Positions 56,140 through 64,000 of a stretch of 64,000 nucleotides of DNA are shown here, one piece after another. How positions within the stretch are numbered: the first letter of the stretch is position 1; every line of letters starts with the position of its first letter. Origin of the DNA: JBCBSZ01 sp039185015 (GTDB lineage: Bacteria; Actinomycetota; Acidimicrobiia; Acidimicrobiales; Poriferisodalaceae). Position numbers and translations under genes: made by a program. The DNA lies in NCBI GenBank assembly GCA_039185015.1, contig JBCDAU010000012.1:1-64000 (forward strand), read 5' to 3'. The notes under the pieces are model-generated. The model ran no database searches. It saw only the letters and a list, made by a program, of their open reading frames with translations, and was not told the origin of the DNA.

Positions 56140-56838
56140 ATGCCGACGCCCGACGACGACCAGGCGGCGCCCGACCTCGCCGGCTACATCGACCACACGC
56201 TGCTCGCCCCGAACGCGACGGCGGACGAGATCGACCAGCTGTGCGCAGAGGCGGCCGAGCACCACTTCGCCTCGGTGTGCGTGAGTCCGACCTGGGTCCC
56301 GCGCTGCGTCTCCGCCCTGCAGCACACAAACGTGGCGACGTGCACGGTGATCGGCTTCCCGTCCGGGGCGACGACGTCGGCCACCAAGGCCGCCGAGGCC
56401 GCCGAGGCGGTGGCCACCGGCGCCACCGAGGTCGACATGGTCATCAACATCGGTGCGCTGCGCTCGGGCCACGCCGAGGTCGTGCGCGACGACATCGGCG
56501 CCGTCGTCGAGGCGGCGACCGCCGGCGGAGCGATCGTCAAGGTCATCCTCGAGACGTCGATGCTCACCGACGACCAGAAGACCGCCGCCTGCGTCCTCGC
56601 GGTGGAGGCCGGCGCCCACTTCGTGAAGACCTCCACCGGCTTCGGTGGCGGCGGGGCGACCGTCGAGGACGTCGCGCTGATGCGACGCGCGGTCGGCGAG
56701 GACCTCGGCGTGAAGGCCTCGGGCGGGGTCAGGACCCGGGAGGACGCGCTCGCCATGATCGAGGCGGGCGCGACTCGGATCGGCGCGTCGGCCGGCATCG
56801 CCATCATCGGTGGCGGCGCCGGCACCTCCGACTACTGA
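56140..56838 (+). CDS. deoC: Deoxyribose-phosphate aldolase
   Basis: Cleaves 2-deoxyribose 5-phosphate to glyceraldehyde 3-phosphate and acetaldehyde. 232 residues, class I aldolase TIM barrel: GYIDHTLLAPNATADEIDQL, TCTVIGFPSGATTSATKAAE, EVDMVINIGALRSG, IVKVILETSML (Schiff-base Lys of KVI(I/L)ET), VKTSTGFGGGGATVEDV and VKASGGVRTREDALAMIEAG (second conserved Lys). ATG start in the leaderless pattern; the stop overlaps the 3' end of the nitroreductase gene by 7 nt. Confidence 0.95.
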   Translation: MPTPDDDQAAPDLAGYIDHTLLAPNATADEIDQLCAEAAEHHFASVCVSPTWVPRCVSALQHTNVATCTVIGFPSGATTSATKAAEAAEAVATGATEVDMVINIGALRSGHAEVVRDDIGAVVEAATAGGAIVKVILETSMLTDDQKTAACVLAVEAGAHFVKTSTGFGGGGATVEDVALMRRAVGEDLGVKASGGVRTREDALAMIEAGATRIGASAGIAIIGGGAGTSDY

Positions 56839-57512
56839 TCGTCCGGGCGCTCCACCGGGTCGCCGTCCCAACGCTCCCACCGGGCGAACGCCTCCACCGG
56901 ATCGCGCCGCAGCCTCGTCAGCAGCTTCGGCGGCACGCCGAGCGGCAACAGCGCAGCCACGGCGACATCGGGCGGGAACCCCAACAGCTCGCGCACCTCG
57001 TCCTCGGCCCGGCTGATGAAGGTGGTCAGCGTCCCCCCGTACCCCCGGGCCCGGGCGGCGAGGAGGATGTTGTGGGCGAACGGGTAGATCGATGCGCCGC
57101 TGACGACACCGACCCGGTCCAGCTCCGCGTCGAACGACGCCACCTCCGAGAGGTCGAGCCCGATGACGAGGTGGACGGGTGCCTCGGCGAGGGCATCGAC
57201 CCAGTCGAGGGGTGGTGGGTCGGCCTCCGCTGCGGCGACGTCGATGCTCGTCGGCGTGATGGTGTTGAACGGCCGCTCGCCCGCCGCCGCCTGGGTCAGG
57301 TACACCGCCATGGACGGTCGACCGAGCTCGATCAGTCGGCGGCGGGTCGCCGCGTCGCGCACGACCACGACGCGCCAGCCCTGACGATTGCCGCCGCTCG
57401 AGGCGAAACGAGCGACGTCGAGCAGCTCGTGGATGACCGCATCGGGCACCGGATCGTCGGTGAAGGTGCGTGCCGCGAACGTCGAGCGGATGGTGTCGTC
57501 GAGCTCGGCCAT
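56832..57512 (-). CDS. Nitroreductase-family flavin protein
   Basis: 226 residues from ATG 57512. FMN-binding parts: IRSTFAARTFTDDPVPDAVI, LLDVARFASSGGNRQGWRVV (FMN phosphate and Asn contacts) and ARGYGGTLTTFISRAEDEVR near the C-terminus. Typical NAD(P)H-dependent nitroreductase fold; the natural substrate cannot be deduced, and an F420-independent quinone or enone reductase is possible. 2 nt downstream of the transglutaminase-like gene, so likely cotranscribed. Confidence 0.87.
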   Translation of the reverse strand: MAELDDTIRSTFAARTFTDDPVPDAVIHELLDVARFASSGGNRQGWRVVVVRDAATRRRLIELGRPSMAVYLTQAAAGERPFNTITPTSIDVAAAEADPPPLDWVDALAEAPVHLVIGLDLSEVASFDAELDRVGVVSGASIYPFAHNILLAARARGYGGTLTTFISRAEDEVRELLGFPPDVAVAALLPLGVPPKLLTRLRRDPVEAFARWERWDGDPVERPDDQ

Positions 57513-57514
57513 GC

Positions 57515-58192
57515 TCAGGCGCCTGCCGCGAACGCCGGGTCGTCGTCGCCCGACGATGCGAGCCCGTTCGGATAGATCTGGTCGAAGGTGGCGAAGATGT
57601 CCTCGAGCGGCAGGTCGGCGTAGCTGCCTCGCTGTCTCAGGTACTCCATGTGCCGGTTGCCCGCCTCGTCGTACGGGTGCATCAGCGCATCGGCGCGGCC
57701 GTCGAAGTCGAGCACCTTGGTGCCGAAGCGCTCGCACAGCTCGACGTTGAACGCCGATGACGCCTTCCTCCACGCACCGTCGAGGTGCAGCTCGCTGTAC
57801 CCGTGCCAGGCGAACACGTCGGTGCCCATCACCGCGAGGAGCTTCTCGCTGGACAGGTGGTTGCGGACGTCGGCGAACCCCAGTCGCGCCGGGATGCCGG
57901 CCGCCCGCGCCGTCGCCGTCAGCAGGACGGACTTCGGGACGCACCAGCTCGAGCTCGTGTCGAGGATCGCGCTGGCCCGGTAGTCGTCGGGGTTCCGGCT
58001 CGTGTCGTACGGGTCGTACCGGTAGCCGTCGCGGACGGCCAGGAACAGGGCGACGGCCCGCTCGCGGTCGTCGGTGGCCGCAGCGCGGTCCATCACGTCC
58101 TCGGTGAAGGCGACCACGGCGGGGTGATCGCTGTCGACGTAGTGACCGGGCGCCAGGTCCTCCTCACCGACCGGACGCTCTCCTTCGGACAT
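57515..58192 (-). CDS. Transglutaminase-like (papain-fold) protein
   Basis: 225 residues from ATG 58192, with GGAGGGGGAG just upstream. Catalytic triad candidates: Cys in LDTSSSWCVPKSVLLTATAR, His in FAWHGYSELHLDGAWRKASS, Asp in KVLDFDGRADALMHP. ARAAGIPARLGFADVRNHLS is the usual transglutaminase-core follow-up. No signal peptide, so probably cytoplasmic; such proteins are mostly peptidases or amidases. The 207-bp gap upstream to the GYW-repeat gene holds divergent promoters. Confidence 0.85.
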   Translation of the reverse strand: MSEGERPVGEEDLAPGHYVDSDHPAVVAFTEDVMDRAAATDDRERAVALFLAVRDGYRYDPYDTSRNPDDYRASAILDTSSSWCVPKSVLLTATARAAGIPARLGFADVRNHLSSEKLLAVMGTDVFAWHGYSELHLDGAWRKASSAFNVELCERFGTKVLDFDGRADALMHPYDEAGNRHMEYLRQRGSYADLPLEDIFATFDQIYPNGLASSGDDDPAFAAGA

Positions 58193-58321
58193 GTGCTCCC
58201 CCTCCGCCGATCCGTGCGAGACGGTACCGGGCCCCGGCCACGGAAGGTGCCGTGTGCGGACCCTCGACGCCGGTCGGTACCACTCTGCGTCGATCGCCAC
58301 CCACCCACAGCGGGTCTGCGG

Positions 58322-58327
58322 TATCTT
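58322..58327 (+). promoter_or_regulatory. Putative -10 element of the GYW-repeat gene
   Basis: TATCTT on the plus strand, about 72 nt before the ATG at 58400. This would leave a leader of roughly 65 nt that includes GGAAGG just before the start. No clear -35 element. Confidence 0.35.
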
Positions 58328-58399
58328 GCGGCCTGATGAACGGCGGAGCAACGCTTCGTCGACCTGGTCGTCCATCTGCTCATCGAGTCGGAAGGTCCC

Positions 58400-60580
58400 A
58401 TGCCTGCATCCATTCGCCGGTCGCGCGTCATCGCGCTCCTGCTCGCCGGCCTCACCCTGGCCGTCGTGGCCATCGGCTTCAGCCCCTCGTCATCGGCGGC
58501 GCCGGTCGGTTGGCACGAGGGTCGTCACACCCACCGCATCATCGTCACGGTCACCAACGACGCGACCCCGAAGGTCGATGCGCTGGTGGAGGTCGGGTTT
58601 CCGACGAACCCCGCCAACCTGCTGCCCGAGACCGTTCGGGTGACCGAGGTGTCGAGCACTGACCCGACGACCAACGTCGAGGTCGAGGCCGACGTCCCGG
58701 TCCAGGTCGACGGCGGCGACACCGTGGTCTTCATGATCGACGGCGCGCTCGGCGCCAACGAGACGCGGTTCTTCCACGTCTACTTCGGTTCCGACCGCGC
58801 TCAGTCTCCGGGCTTCATCGACACCACCGCCGCCGCGACGAAGCGGGCCGTCTCGGTCACGCTCCTCTCCGCGACGGCGGCCGGCAACCCGTACGGCGTG
58901 GCGATGTACGAGATCGAGACCCGCGCCGGCACCTGGTACTTCGACCCGAACGGCGGCGGCTTCGCCGGCCTCGTCGATGCCGACGACAACGACTGGATCG
59001 GCTGGGACCCGGACCTGCCCGACGAGGGCGGCGAGTTCCGTGGCATCCCCAAGGCACGGCTCGACACCGCGGAGTACGGAAACGATGAAGGACCGTTCTC
59101 GCCCGGCTCGAACGACACCCTGAGCAACATCGTCGATCAGGGTCCGGTCCGGGTCACGTTCCGCTCGCAGAGTCGGGACTTCGCCGACCTCAGCGTCGAT
59201 GGCAACTGGGTCGCCGAGTTCGCGGTCGGCCCGCGATCCATGACCTTCGAGATGACGACGGCGCAGAGCGGCGTCGAGTGGCGTTCGCTCTACCAGGGCG
59301 AGCCCGGCGGTTCGCTCACGAACGCCGACCAGATCATCCTCTCGGGCCAGAACGGCAACGCCCCGACCCAGCTGAACCTGACCAACTTCAGCGGCGCCTC
59401 GCTCGGCTCCCCGGAGTGGGCGGCGTTCCTCGACGGACCGACCACCCGCTCGCTGGTCGTCTCGGCCACCACCAACCCCGAGGTCGACCTGGCGACGAGC
59501 CGGACCACGGCCGAGGGATCGACGACCATCTTCGGCTTCGGTCGCGCCTCCTCGGCGCAGAACAGCCACGAGCTGACCGGCACCGGCGACGTGTTCACCT
59601 ACGGCCTCGTCGACTCGAAGACCTCCGGCACCCTCGAGGCCCGCGCCAACGACTTCCGGGCCGGCGCGATCGGTGACGGCGGGGGGACGGCGACGGCAGC
59701 GGCGATCGAGGTGAACACCGACGTCGACACCCCGGACGACGCCCCCGAAGCGACGACCACCACGGTGATCACCACCCCCGACACCATCCCGCCGCTGCCG
59801 CTCTCGGGCTACCGACTGCTCGACCAGCGGGGCGACGTCTACGTGTTCGGCGAGGCCACATTCCTCGGTGAGGCCCGCGGCGACAACGCCCTCCCGGGGA
59901 CTCCGGTCGACATCGAGTCCACCCCGTCCAACCGCGGGTACTGGATCATCGACGACCAGGGCAACATCCGAGCCTTCGGCGACGCCACGAACGCCCTCGG
60001 AGGCGTGACCACAGCGCTCGATCCGGGCGAGACGGTGTCGACGATGTCGGCCACGCCGACCGGCGGTGGATACTGGATCTTCACCACCAAGGGTCGAGTG
60101 CTCACCTTCGGCGACGCGGGTGACTTCCAGGACCTGTTCGACATCACCGACGCCAACGGCAACGTGATCGCGAACATCCTCAACGGTCCGATCGTCGACT
60201 CGGTGGCCACGCCCTCCGGCAACGGGTACTGGATGGTCGGCTCCGACGGTGGCGTGTTCACCTTCGGCGACGCCCAGTTCTTCGGCTCGATGGGCAGCAC
60301 ACCCCTCAACCAGCCGGTGAACGGCCTCGTGCCCGACCCCGACAACGTCGGGTACTGGCTGGTCGCCGGCGACGGTGGCGTGTTCGCCTTCGACGCCGAG
60401 TTCCGGGGCTCCATGGGCAGCATCCCGCTGAACCGACCCGTGGTCGGCATGGTGTCCTACGGCAACGGCTACCTGATGGTCGGCGCCGACGGCGGCGTGT
60501 TCAACTTCTCCGACCTGCCCTTCGACGGCAGCCTCGGTGACAACCCGCCAACGGTCCCGGTGGTGGCCATCACCGCCTGA
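58400..60580 (+). CDS. Secreted protein with C-terminal GYW beta-propeller-like repeats
   Basis: 726 residues. Signal peptide about 1-33 (VIALLLAGLTLAVVAIGFSP). Residues about 34-450 are a beta-rich domain with HRIIVTVTNDATPKVDALVE and GANETRFFHVYFGSD, similar in style to DUF2341/LamG-like surface domains. A Thr-rich linker (APEATTTTVITTPDTIPPLP) leads to about six repeats of 40-50 residues at 470-726, each with GYW(I/M/L) followed by DGGVFTFGDAQFFGSMGSTP-like sequence. Such repeats are frequent in secreted Acidimicrobiia proteins as I recall. Probably surface or matrix protein; ligand unknown. A UUCG hairpin terminator follows. Confidence 0.85.
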   Translation: MPASIRRSRVIALLLAGLTLAVVAIGFSPSSSAAPVGWHEGRHTHRIIVTVTNDATPKVDALVEVGFPTNPANLLPETVRVTEVSSTDPTTNVEVEADVPVQVDGGDTVVFMIDGALGANETRFFHVYFGSDRAQSPGFIDTTAAATKRAVSVTLLSATAAGNPYGVAMYEIETRAGTWYFDPNGGGFAGLVDADDNDWIGWDPDLPDEGGEFRGIPKARLDTAEYGNDEGPFSPGSNDTLSNIVDQGPVRVTFRSQSRDFADLSVDGNWVAEFAVGPRSMTFEMTTAQSGVEWRSLYQGEPGGSLTNADQIILSGQNGNAPTQLNLTNFSGASLGSPEWAAFLDGPTTRSLVVSATTNPEVDLATSRTTAEGSTTIFGFGRASSAQNSHELTGTGDVFTYGLVDSKTSGTLEARANDFRAGAIGDGGGTATAAAIEVNTDVDTPDDAPEATTTTVITTPDTIPPLPLSGYRLLDQRGDVYVFGEATFLGEARGDNALPGTPVDIESTPSNRGYWIIDDQGNIRAFGDATNALGGVTTALDPGETVSTMSATPTGGGYWIFTTKGRVLTFGDAGDFQDLFDITDANGNVIANILNGPIVDSVATPSGNGYWMVGSDGGVFTFGDAQFFGSMGSTPLNQPVNGLVPDPDNVGYWLVAGDGGVFAFDAEFRGSMGSIPLNRPVVGMVSYGNGYLMVGADGGVFNFSDLPFDGSLGDNPPTVPVVAITA

Positions 60581-60605
60581 TCGGCGACCCAACCGAGAAC
60601 GACTC

Positions 60606-60637
60606 CATCGGGGCGGTGCTTCGGCGCCGCCCCGATG
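60606..60637 (+). terminator. UUCG-tetraloop hairpin after the GYW-repeat gene
   Basis: A 14-bp stem: CATCGGGGCGGTGC pairs with GCGCCGCCCCGATG (one G-U pair) closed by a TTCG loop. It begins 26 nt after the stop codon. No T-run follows, but stability should be very high. It separates the gene from the acyl-CoA carboxylase. Confidence 0.75.
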
Positions 60638-60687
60638 CGCGCCCCTGGAAGCGGTCTCCTCCCCGCTCGGCGACTACACATGTCGCC

Positions 60688-63600
60688 ATGGAGAGGGGCC
60701 TGCTCGTCGCCAACCGCGCCGAGATCGCGATCCGCATCGCTCGCACCGCAGCGGAGCTCGGTGTCCGCACGGTCGGTGTCCACGCCGTCGACGAGCCCGA
60801 ACCGCTCCACGTGCGTCGCTGCGACGACCGCCGGACGCTGCCCGGCGCCGGCCCGGCGGCCTACCTGGACGTCGACGCACTGGTCGCGGCCGCCGTCGAT
60901 GCCGACTGCGAGGCGCTGCATCCCGGGTACGGCTTCGCCAGCGAGCGGGCTGAGCTGGCAGCCGCGTGCGAGGCGGCTGGCGTCACCTTCGTCGGCCCGA
61001 CCCCGGACACGCTTCGCCGCTTCGGCGACAAGGGCACGGCCCGCACGCTCGCCCGCGAGCTCGATGTCCCCGTGCCCGAGGGCACCGACGGGGCGACGAC
61101 GCTGGCCGAGGCGGCCGAGGTCCGGGCCCGGCTGGGCGACCGGCCGATGATGATCAAGGCCATCGGTGGCGGTGGCGGACGGGGCATGCGGATCGTCGGC
61201 CCCGAGGACGACCTCGAGTCGGCCTTCGAGCGCTGCGCCTCCGAGGCGTCGGGCTCCTTCGGTGACGATCGGCTCTTCGTCGAGGAGCTCCTCCCGTCCG
61301 CTCGTCACGTCGAGGTCCAGCTGATCGGTGATGGCACCGGAGCCGTCGCCGTCCTCGGCGACCGCGAGTGCAGCGTGCAGCGTCGCCGCCAGAAGCTCGT
61401 CGAGGTCGGTCCCGCGCCCGGGCTCAGCACCGGCGTCCGCCAGCAGCTCCACGACGCGGCCCGCTCGCTGGGGTCCGCCGTGCAGCTGCGCAGCCTCGCC
61501 ACCGTCGAGTTCCTCGTCGCCGGTGATCGCATCGCCTTCCTCGAGGTGAACCCCCGCCTCCAGGTCGAGCACACCGTCACCGAGGAGACGACCGGGCACG
61601 ACCTCGTCGCCCTGCAGCTGGAGATCGCCGACGGCGCAGACCTCGCGTCGCTCGGCATCGTCGACGACGGCGCAGCTCCCGCCGCCGACGGCACGGCGAT
61701 CCAGTGCCGGGTGCTCGCCGAGGTGATCACCGCCGACGGCTCCATCCGGCCGGCCGCCGGGCGCATCGACGCGATGGAGGTTCCGAGTGGGCCCGGGGTC
61801 CGCCTGGACTCCGCCGTCCACGTCGGCCTCGCACCTCATCCGGCGTTCGACTCGCTCCTCGGCAAGCTGATCGTGCACGTTCCCGGCGGCGACCTCGCCG
61901 CCGCGGCGCGCCGCGCCGATCGCTCGATCGCCGAGCTCGGACTCCACGGGCTGGAGACCAACCAGGGCCTGCTGCGGGCCGTGCTCCGCCATCCCACCTT
62001 CGTCGACGCGGCGAGCACCACCACCTGGTTCGACGTCGCGGTGGCGGAGCTCGTCGAGGCGGCAGCCGGGCTCGCCCCGGCGGCAGCTCCCCAGGTGGGA
62101 GGCGGCATCGGAGCCACCGTCGATGCCGTCGATCCGCTCGCCGTGCTCGATCACGGCCGCTCGAACGGCCGCGCGAGCGCCGTGGGATCTCCCGACGCAG
62201 CTCAGGAGGGAGACGTCGCCGCACCGCTGCAGGGCACGGTGATCTCGGTGTCGGTGGTTCCCGGCGACGAGGTGCACGCGGGTGCCGAGCTCGTCGTGCT
62301 CGAGGCCATGAAGATGGAGCACGTCGTCCACGCCGAGGTGGCCGGGCGGGTCAGCGCCGTGCTGGTCGCGGCCGGGACGACCGTCGCCGACCGCCAGCTC
62401 CTCGTCCGGGTCGAACCGTCCGGTCACGATGCGGGCGGCGCGGTCGTCGAGGACGACGTCGACCTCGACCACGTCCGGCCCGACCTCGCCGAGGTCCACG
62501 AGCGGCACGACCTCGGTCTCGACCACCGACGGCCGGCCGCGGTCGAGCGCCGCCGACGGACCGAGCAGCGCACCGCCAGGGAGAACGTCGCCGACCTCGT
62601 CGACGACGGCACCTTCGTCGAGTACGGGCCGCTCGTGCTCGCGGCCCAGCGACGCCGCCGGTCCGTCGAGGAGCTCATCGAGAAGACGCCGGCCGATGGC
62701 CTCGTCGGCGGGATCGGCTCGGTCAACGGCGACCTGTTCTCCGACCGCGACGCCCGCTGCGTCGTGATGTCCTACGACTACACCGTCCTCGCCGGCACGC
62801 AGGGCAACCAGAACCACCGCAAGAAGGACCGCCTCTTCGAGGTCGCCGCCCGCCAGCAGCTGCCCGTGGTCCTCTTCAGCGAGGGTGGTGGCGGTCGCCC
62901 CGGTGACACCGACGGTCTCGGCGTCGCCGGCCTGGACTGCCTCGCGTTCCGCCTGTTCGGGGAGCTCAGCGGTCTCGTCCCGCTGATCGGGATCAACTCC
63001 GGTCGATGCTTCGCCGGCAACGCCGCGCTGCTCGGTTGCTGCGACGTCGTCATCGCCACCGCCGACTCGAACATCGGGATGGGTGGCCCGGCGATGATCG
63101 AGGGCGGCGGCCTCGGCGTGTTCCGGCCCGAGGACGTGGGCCCGATGGGCGTGCAGGTCGCCAACGGCGTCGTCGACATCGCGGTCGCCGACGAGGCCGA
63201 GGCGGTGGAGGTCGCGAAGCGGTACCTCTCGTACTTCCAGGGTTCGATCGCCGACTGGGACTGCGTCGACCAGCGACGTCTCCGCAGCGCCATCCCCGAG
63301 AACCGTCTGCGCGCCTACGACATCCGTCGGGTGATCGCCGACCTCGCCGACACCGGGTCCGTGCTCGAGCTCCGCTCGGGCTTCGGTCCGGGCATGGTGA
63401 CGGCGCTCGCCCGGATCGAGGGCCGCCCGACGGGCATCGTGGCCAACGATCCGACCCACCTCGGCGGGGCGATCGACTCCGACGGCGCCGACAAGGCCGC
63501 CCGCTTCCTCCAGCTCTGCGACGCCTTCGACGTCCCCGTCGTCTTCCTGTGCGACACGCCGGGCATCATGGTCGGCCCCGAGGCCGAGACCACCGGGACC

Positions 63601-64000
63601 GTCCGCCACGCGAGCCGACTCTTCGTCGTCGGCGGCAGCCTGTCGGTGCCGTTCGTGACCGTCGTGCTCCGCAAGGGCTACGGCCTCGGCGCCCAGGCGA
63701 TGGCCGGTGGCAGCTTCCATGCGCCGCTGTTCACGGTCGCCTGGCCCACCGGTGAGTTCGGCGGCATGGGACTCGAGGGAGCCGTGAAGCTCGGCTACCG
63801 GGACGAGCTCGCCGCCGTCGAGGACACCGAGGAGCGGCGGCAGCTCTTCGAGGAGATGGTCGCCCGGATGTACGAGCACGGGAAGGCGCTGAACTTCGCC
63901 ACCCACTTCGAGATCGACGATGTGATCGACCCGGCCGACACCCGCCGCTGGATCACGACCGCGCTGGCGTCGGCTCCGCCGCCGGCGCCCCGCACCGGCA
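60688..64000 (+). CDS. Single-chain acyl-CoA carboxylase (biotin carboxylase-BCCP-carboxyltransferase), C-terminus cut
   Basis: Open from ATG 60688 to the window edge (1104 residues visible). Biotin carboxylase: LLVANRAEIAIRIARTAAEL, HPGYGFASERAEL, MIKAIGGGGGRGMRIVGPED, FLEVNPRLQVEHTVTEETTG. BCCP with biotinyl lysine K542 in VLEAMKMEHVVHAEVAG. Carboxyltransferase from about residue 610: VMSYDYTVLAGTQGNQNHRK, FSEGGGGRPGDTD, PVVFLCDTPGIMVGPEAETT, FGGMGLEGAVKLGY. This fusion order matches the long-chain acyl-CoA carboxylase (LCC) described from Mycobacterium avium. The end IDPADTRRWI is typical, so only a few residues are probably missing. Carboxylates an acyl-CoA with bicarbonate and ATP. Confidence 0.93.
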   Translation, partial: MERGLLVANRAEIAIRIARTAAELGVRTVGVHAVDEPEPLHVRRCDDRRTLPGAGPAAYLDVDALVAAAVDADCEALHPGYGFASERAELAAACEAAGVTFVGPTPDTLRRFGDKGTARTLARELDVPVPEGTDGATTLAEAAEVRARLGDRPMMIKAIGGGGGRGMRIVGPEDDLESAFERCASEASGSFGDDRLFVEELLPSARHVEVQLIGDGTGAVAVLGDRECSVQRRRQKLVEVGPAPGLSTGVRQQLHDAARSLGSAVQLRSLATVEFLVAGDRIAFLEVNPRLQVEHTVTEETTGHDLVALQLEIADGADLASLGIVDDGAAPAADGTAIQCRVLAEVITADGSIRPAAGRIDAMEVPSGPGVRLDSAVHVGLAPHPAFDSLLGKLIVHVPGGDLAAAARRADRSIAELGLHGLETNQGLLRAVLRHPTFVDAASTTTWFDVAVAELVEAAAGLAPAAAPQVGGGIGATVDAVDPLAVLDHGRSNGRASAVGSPDAAQEGDVAAPLQGTVISVSVVPGDEVHAGAELVVLEAMKMEHVVHAEVAGRVSAVLVAAGTTVADRQLLVRVEPSGHDAGGAVVEDDVDLDHVRPDLAEVHERHDLGLDHRRPAAVERRRRTEQRTARENVADLVDDGTFVEYGPLVLAAQRRRRSVEELIEKTPADGLVGGIGSVNGDLFSDRDARCVVMSYDYTVLAGTQGNQNHRKKDRLFEVAARQQLPVVLFSEGGGGRPGDTDGLGVAGLDCLAFRLFGELSGLVPLIGINSGRCFAGNAALLGCCDVVIATADSNIGMGGPAMIEGGGLGVFRPEDVGPMGVQVANGVVDIAVADEAEAVEVAKRYLSYFQGSIADWDCVDQRRLRSAIPENRLRAYDIRRVIADLADTGSVLELRSGFGPGMVTALARIEGRPTGIVANDPTHLGGAIDSDGADKAARFLQLCDAFDVPVVFLCDTPGIMVGPEAETTGTVRHASRLFVVGGSLSVPFVTVVLRKGYGLGAQAMAGGSFHAPLFTVAWPTGEFGGMGLEGAVKLGYRDELAAVEDTEERRQLFEEMVARMYEHGKALNFATHFEIDDVIDPADTRRWITTALASAPPPAPRTG

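Noticed and set aside
59800..60560. Repetitive DNA that might be a CRISPR-like array
   Set aside because: The repeats are protein-level GYW units of 40-50 residues with varied nucleotides, in frame, and lack identical spaced repeats.
60469..63906. A 1145-codon minus-strand open frame across the carboxylase
   Set aside because: The plus strand encodes the complete BC-BCCP-CT enzyme with biotin motif. The minus frame is rich in Gly/Asp/Glu/Val without motifs and crosses the terminator hairpin.
1..64000. tRNA, rRNA, riboswitch, prophage or insertion sequence
   Set aside because: I looked for T-loop like GGTTCGA patterns in gaps, long non-coding stretches, terminal inverted repeats and transposase or integrase motifs and found none I could support.

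Overview
The window is about 64 kb of high-GC, gene-dense chromosome with very short gaps, many GTGA/ATGA start-stop overlaps and frequent GTG starts. It fits an actinobacterium. Markers of that group are a phosphatidylinositol mannoside (PIM) cluster (pgsA-patA-pimA), mycothiol ligase MshC, an F420:NADP oxidoreductase, PdxS/PdxT and an InhA-like FabI. The secreted GYW-repeat protein, the single-chain acyl-CoA carboxylase and the roadblock/DUF4388 module make the class Acidimicrobiia (Ilumatobacter/Iamia-like) my best guess. That placement is inference. I saw no rRNA, tRNA, CRISPR array, insertion sequence or prophage.

Region by region. 1-790: 3' end of an acyl-CoA ligase, an intergenic repeat and a VOC protein. 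831-27323: mostly minus-strand housekeeping genes in the order aspS, hisS, rel, apt, secF, secD, yajC, tgt, queA, (island), ruvB, ruvA, ruvC, peroxiredoxin, yebC, pdxT, pdxS, DUF3048 lipoprotein, degenerate M48-like protein, pimA, patA, pgsA. This order closely follows the Mycobacterium tuberculosis Rv2572c-Rv2613c region as I remember it. A HIT gene, the counterpart of Rv2613c, lies a little further on at 30419. 12163-17070 is an inserted island of gamma-glutamyl/thiol-type genes plus an FAD oxidase and OsmC. 27493-29858 is a plus-strand roadblock / small GTPase / roadblock / DUF4388 operon wedged between pgsA and the HIT gene; it is the most system-like unknown here. 30419-34489: HIT, PlsC, MshC, F420 oxidoreductase and FabI. 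34614-38429: a MacAB-like export module with a peptidoglycan-binding, coiled-coil adaptor. 38448-44094: a DUF6285/phosphotransferase pair, an M23 peptidase, and a flavin disulfide reductase divergent from a TVP38 membrane protein. 44140-49512: a heterodimeric ABC exporter, a TSUP permease and a lone ABC ATPase. 49474-58192: small enzymes and unknowns (SRPBCC, an orphan protein behind a FliA-like promoter, a second M23 peptidase, a lipoprotein, DUF429, a dienelactone-hydrolase-like protein, an acyl-CoA ligase, deoC, a nitroreductase, a transglutaminase-like protein). 58400-60580: a secreted GYW-repeat protein with a strong UUCG hairpin behind it. 60688-64000: a fused biotin carboxylase / BCCP / carboxyltransferase, cut by the window edge.

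Two genome-wide habits stand out. Many genes have a TANNNT -10-like hexamer only 6-10 nt before the start codon, which suggests leaderless mRNAs. A roughly 100-bp two-armed GC-rich intergenic element occurs at three clear sites and one degraded site. Several start codons were moved inward from the longest open frame because of these signals, gene overlaps or family alignment.
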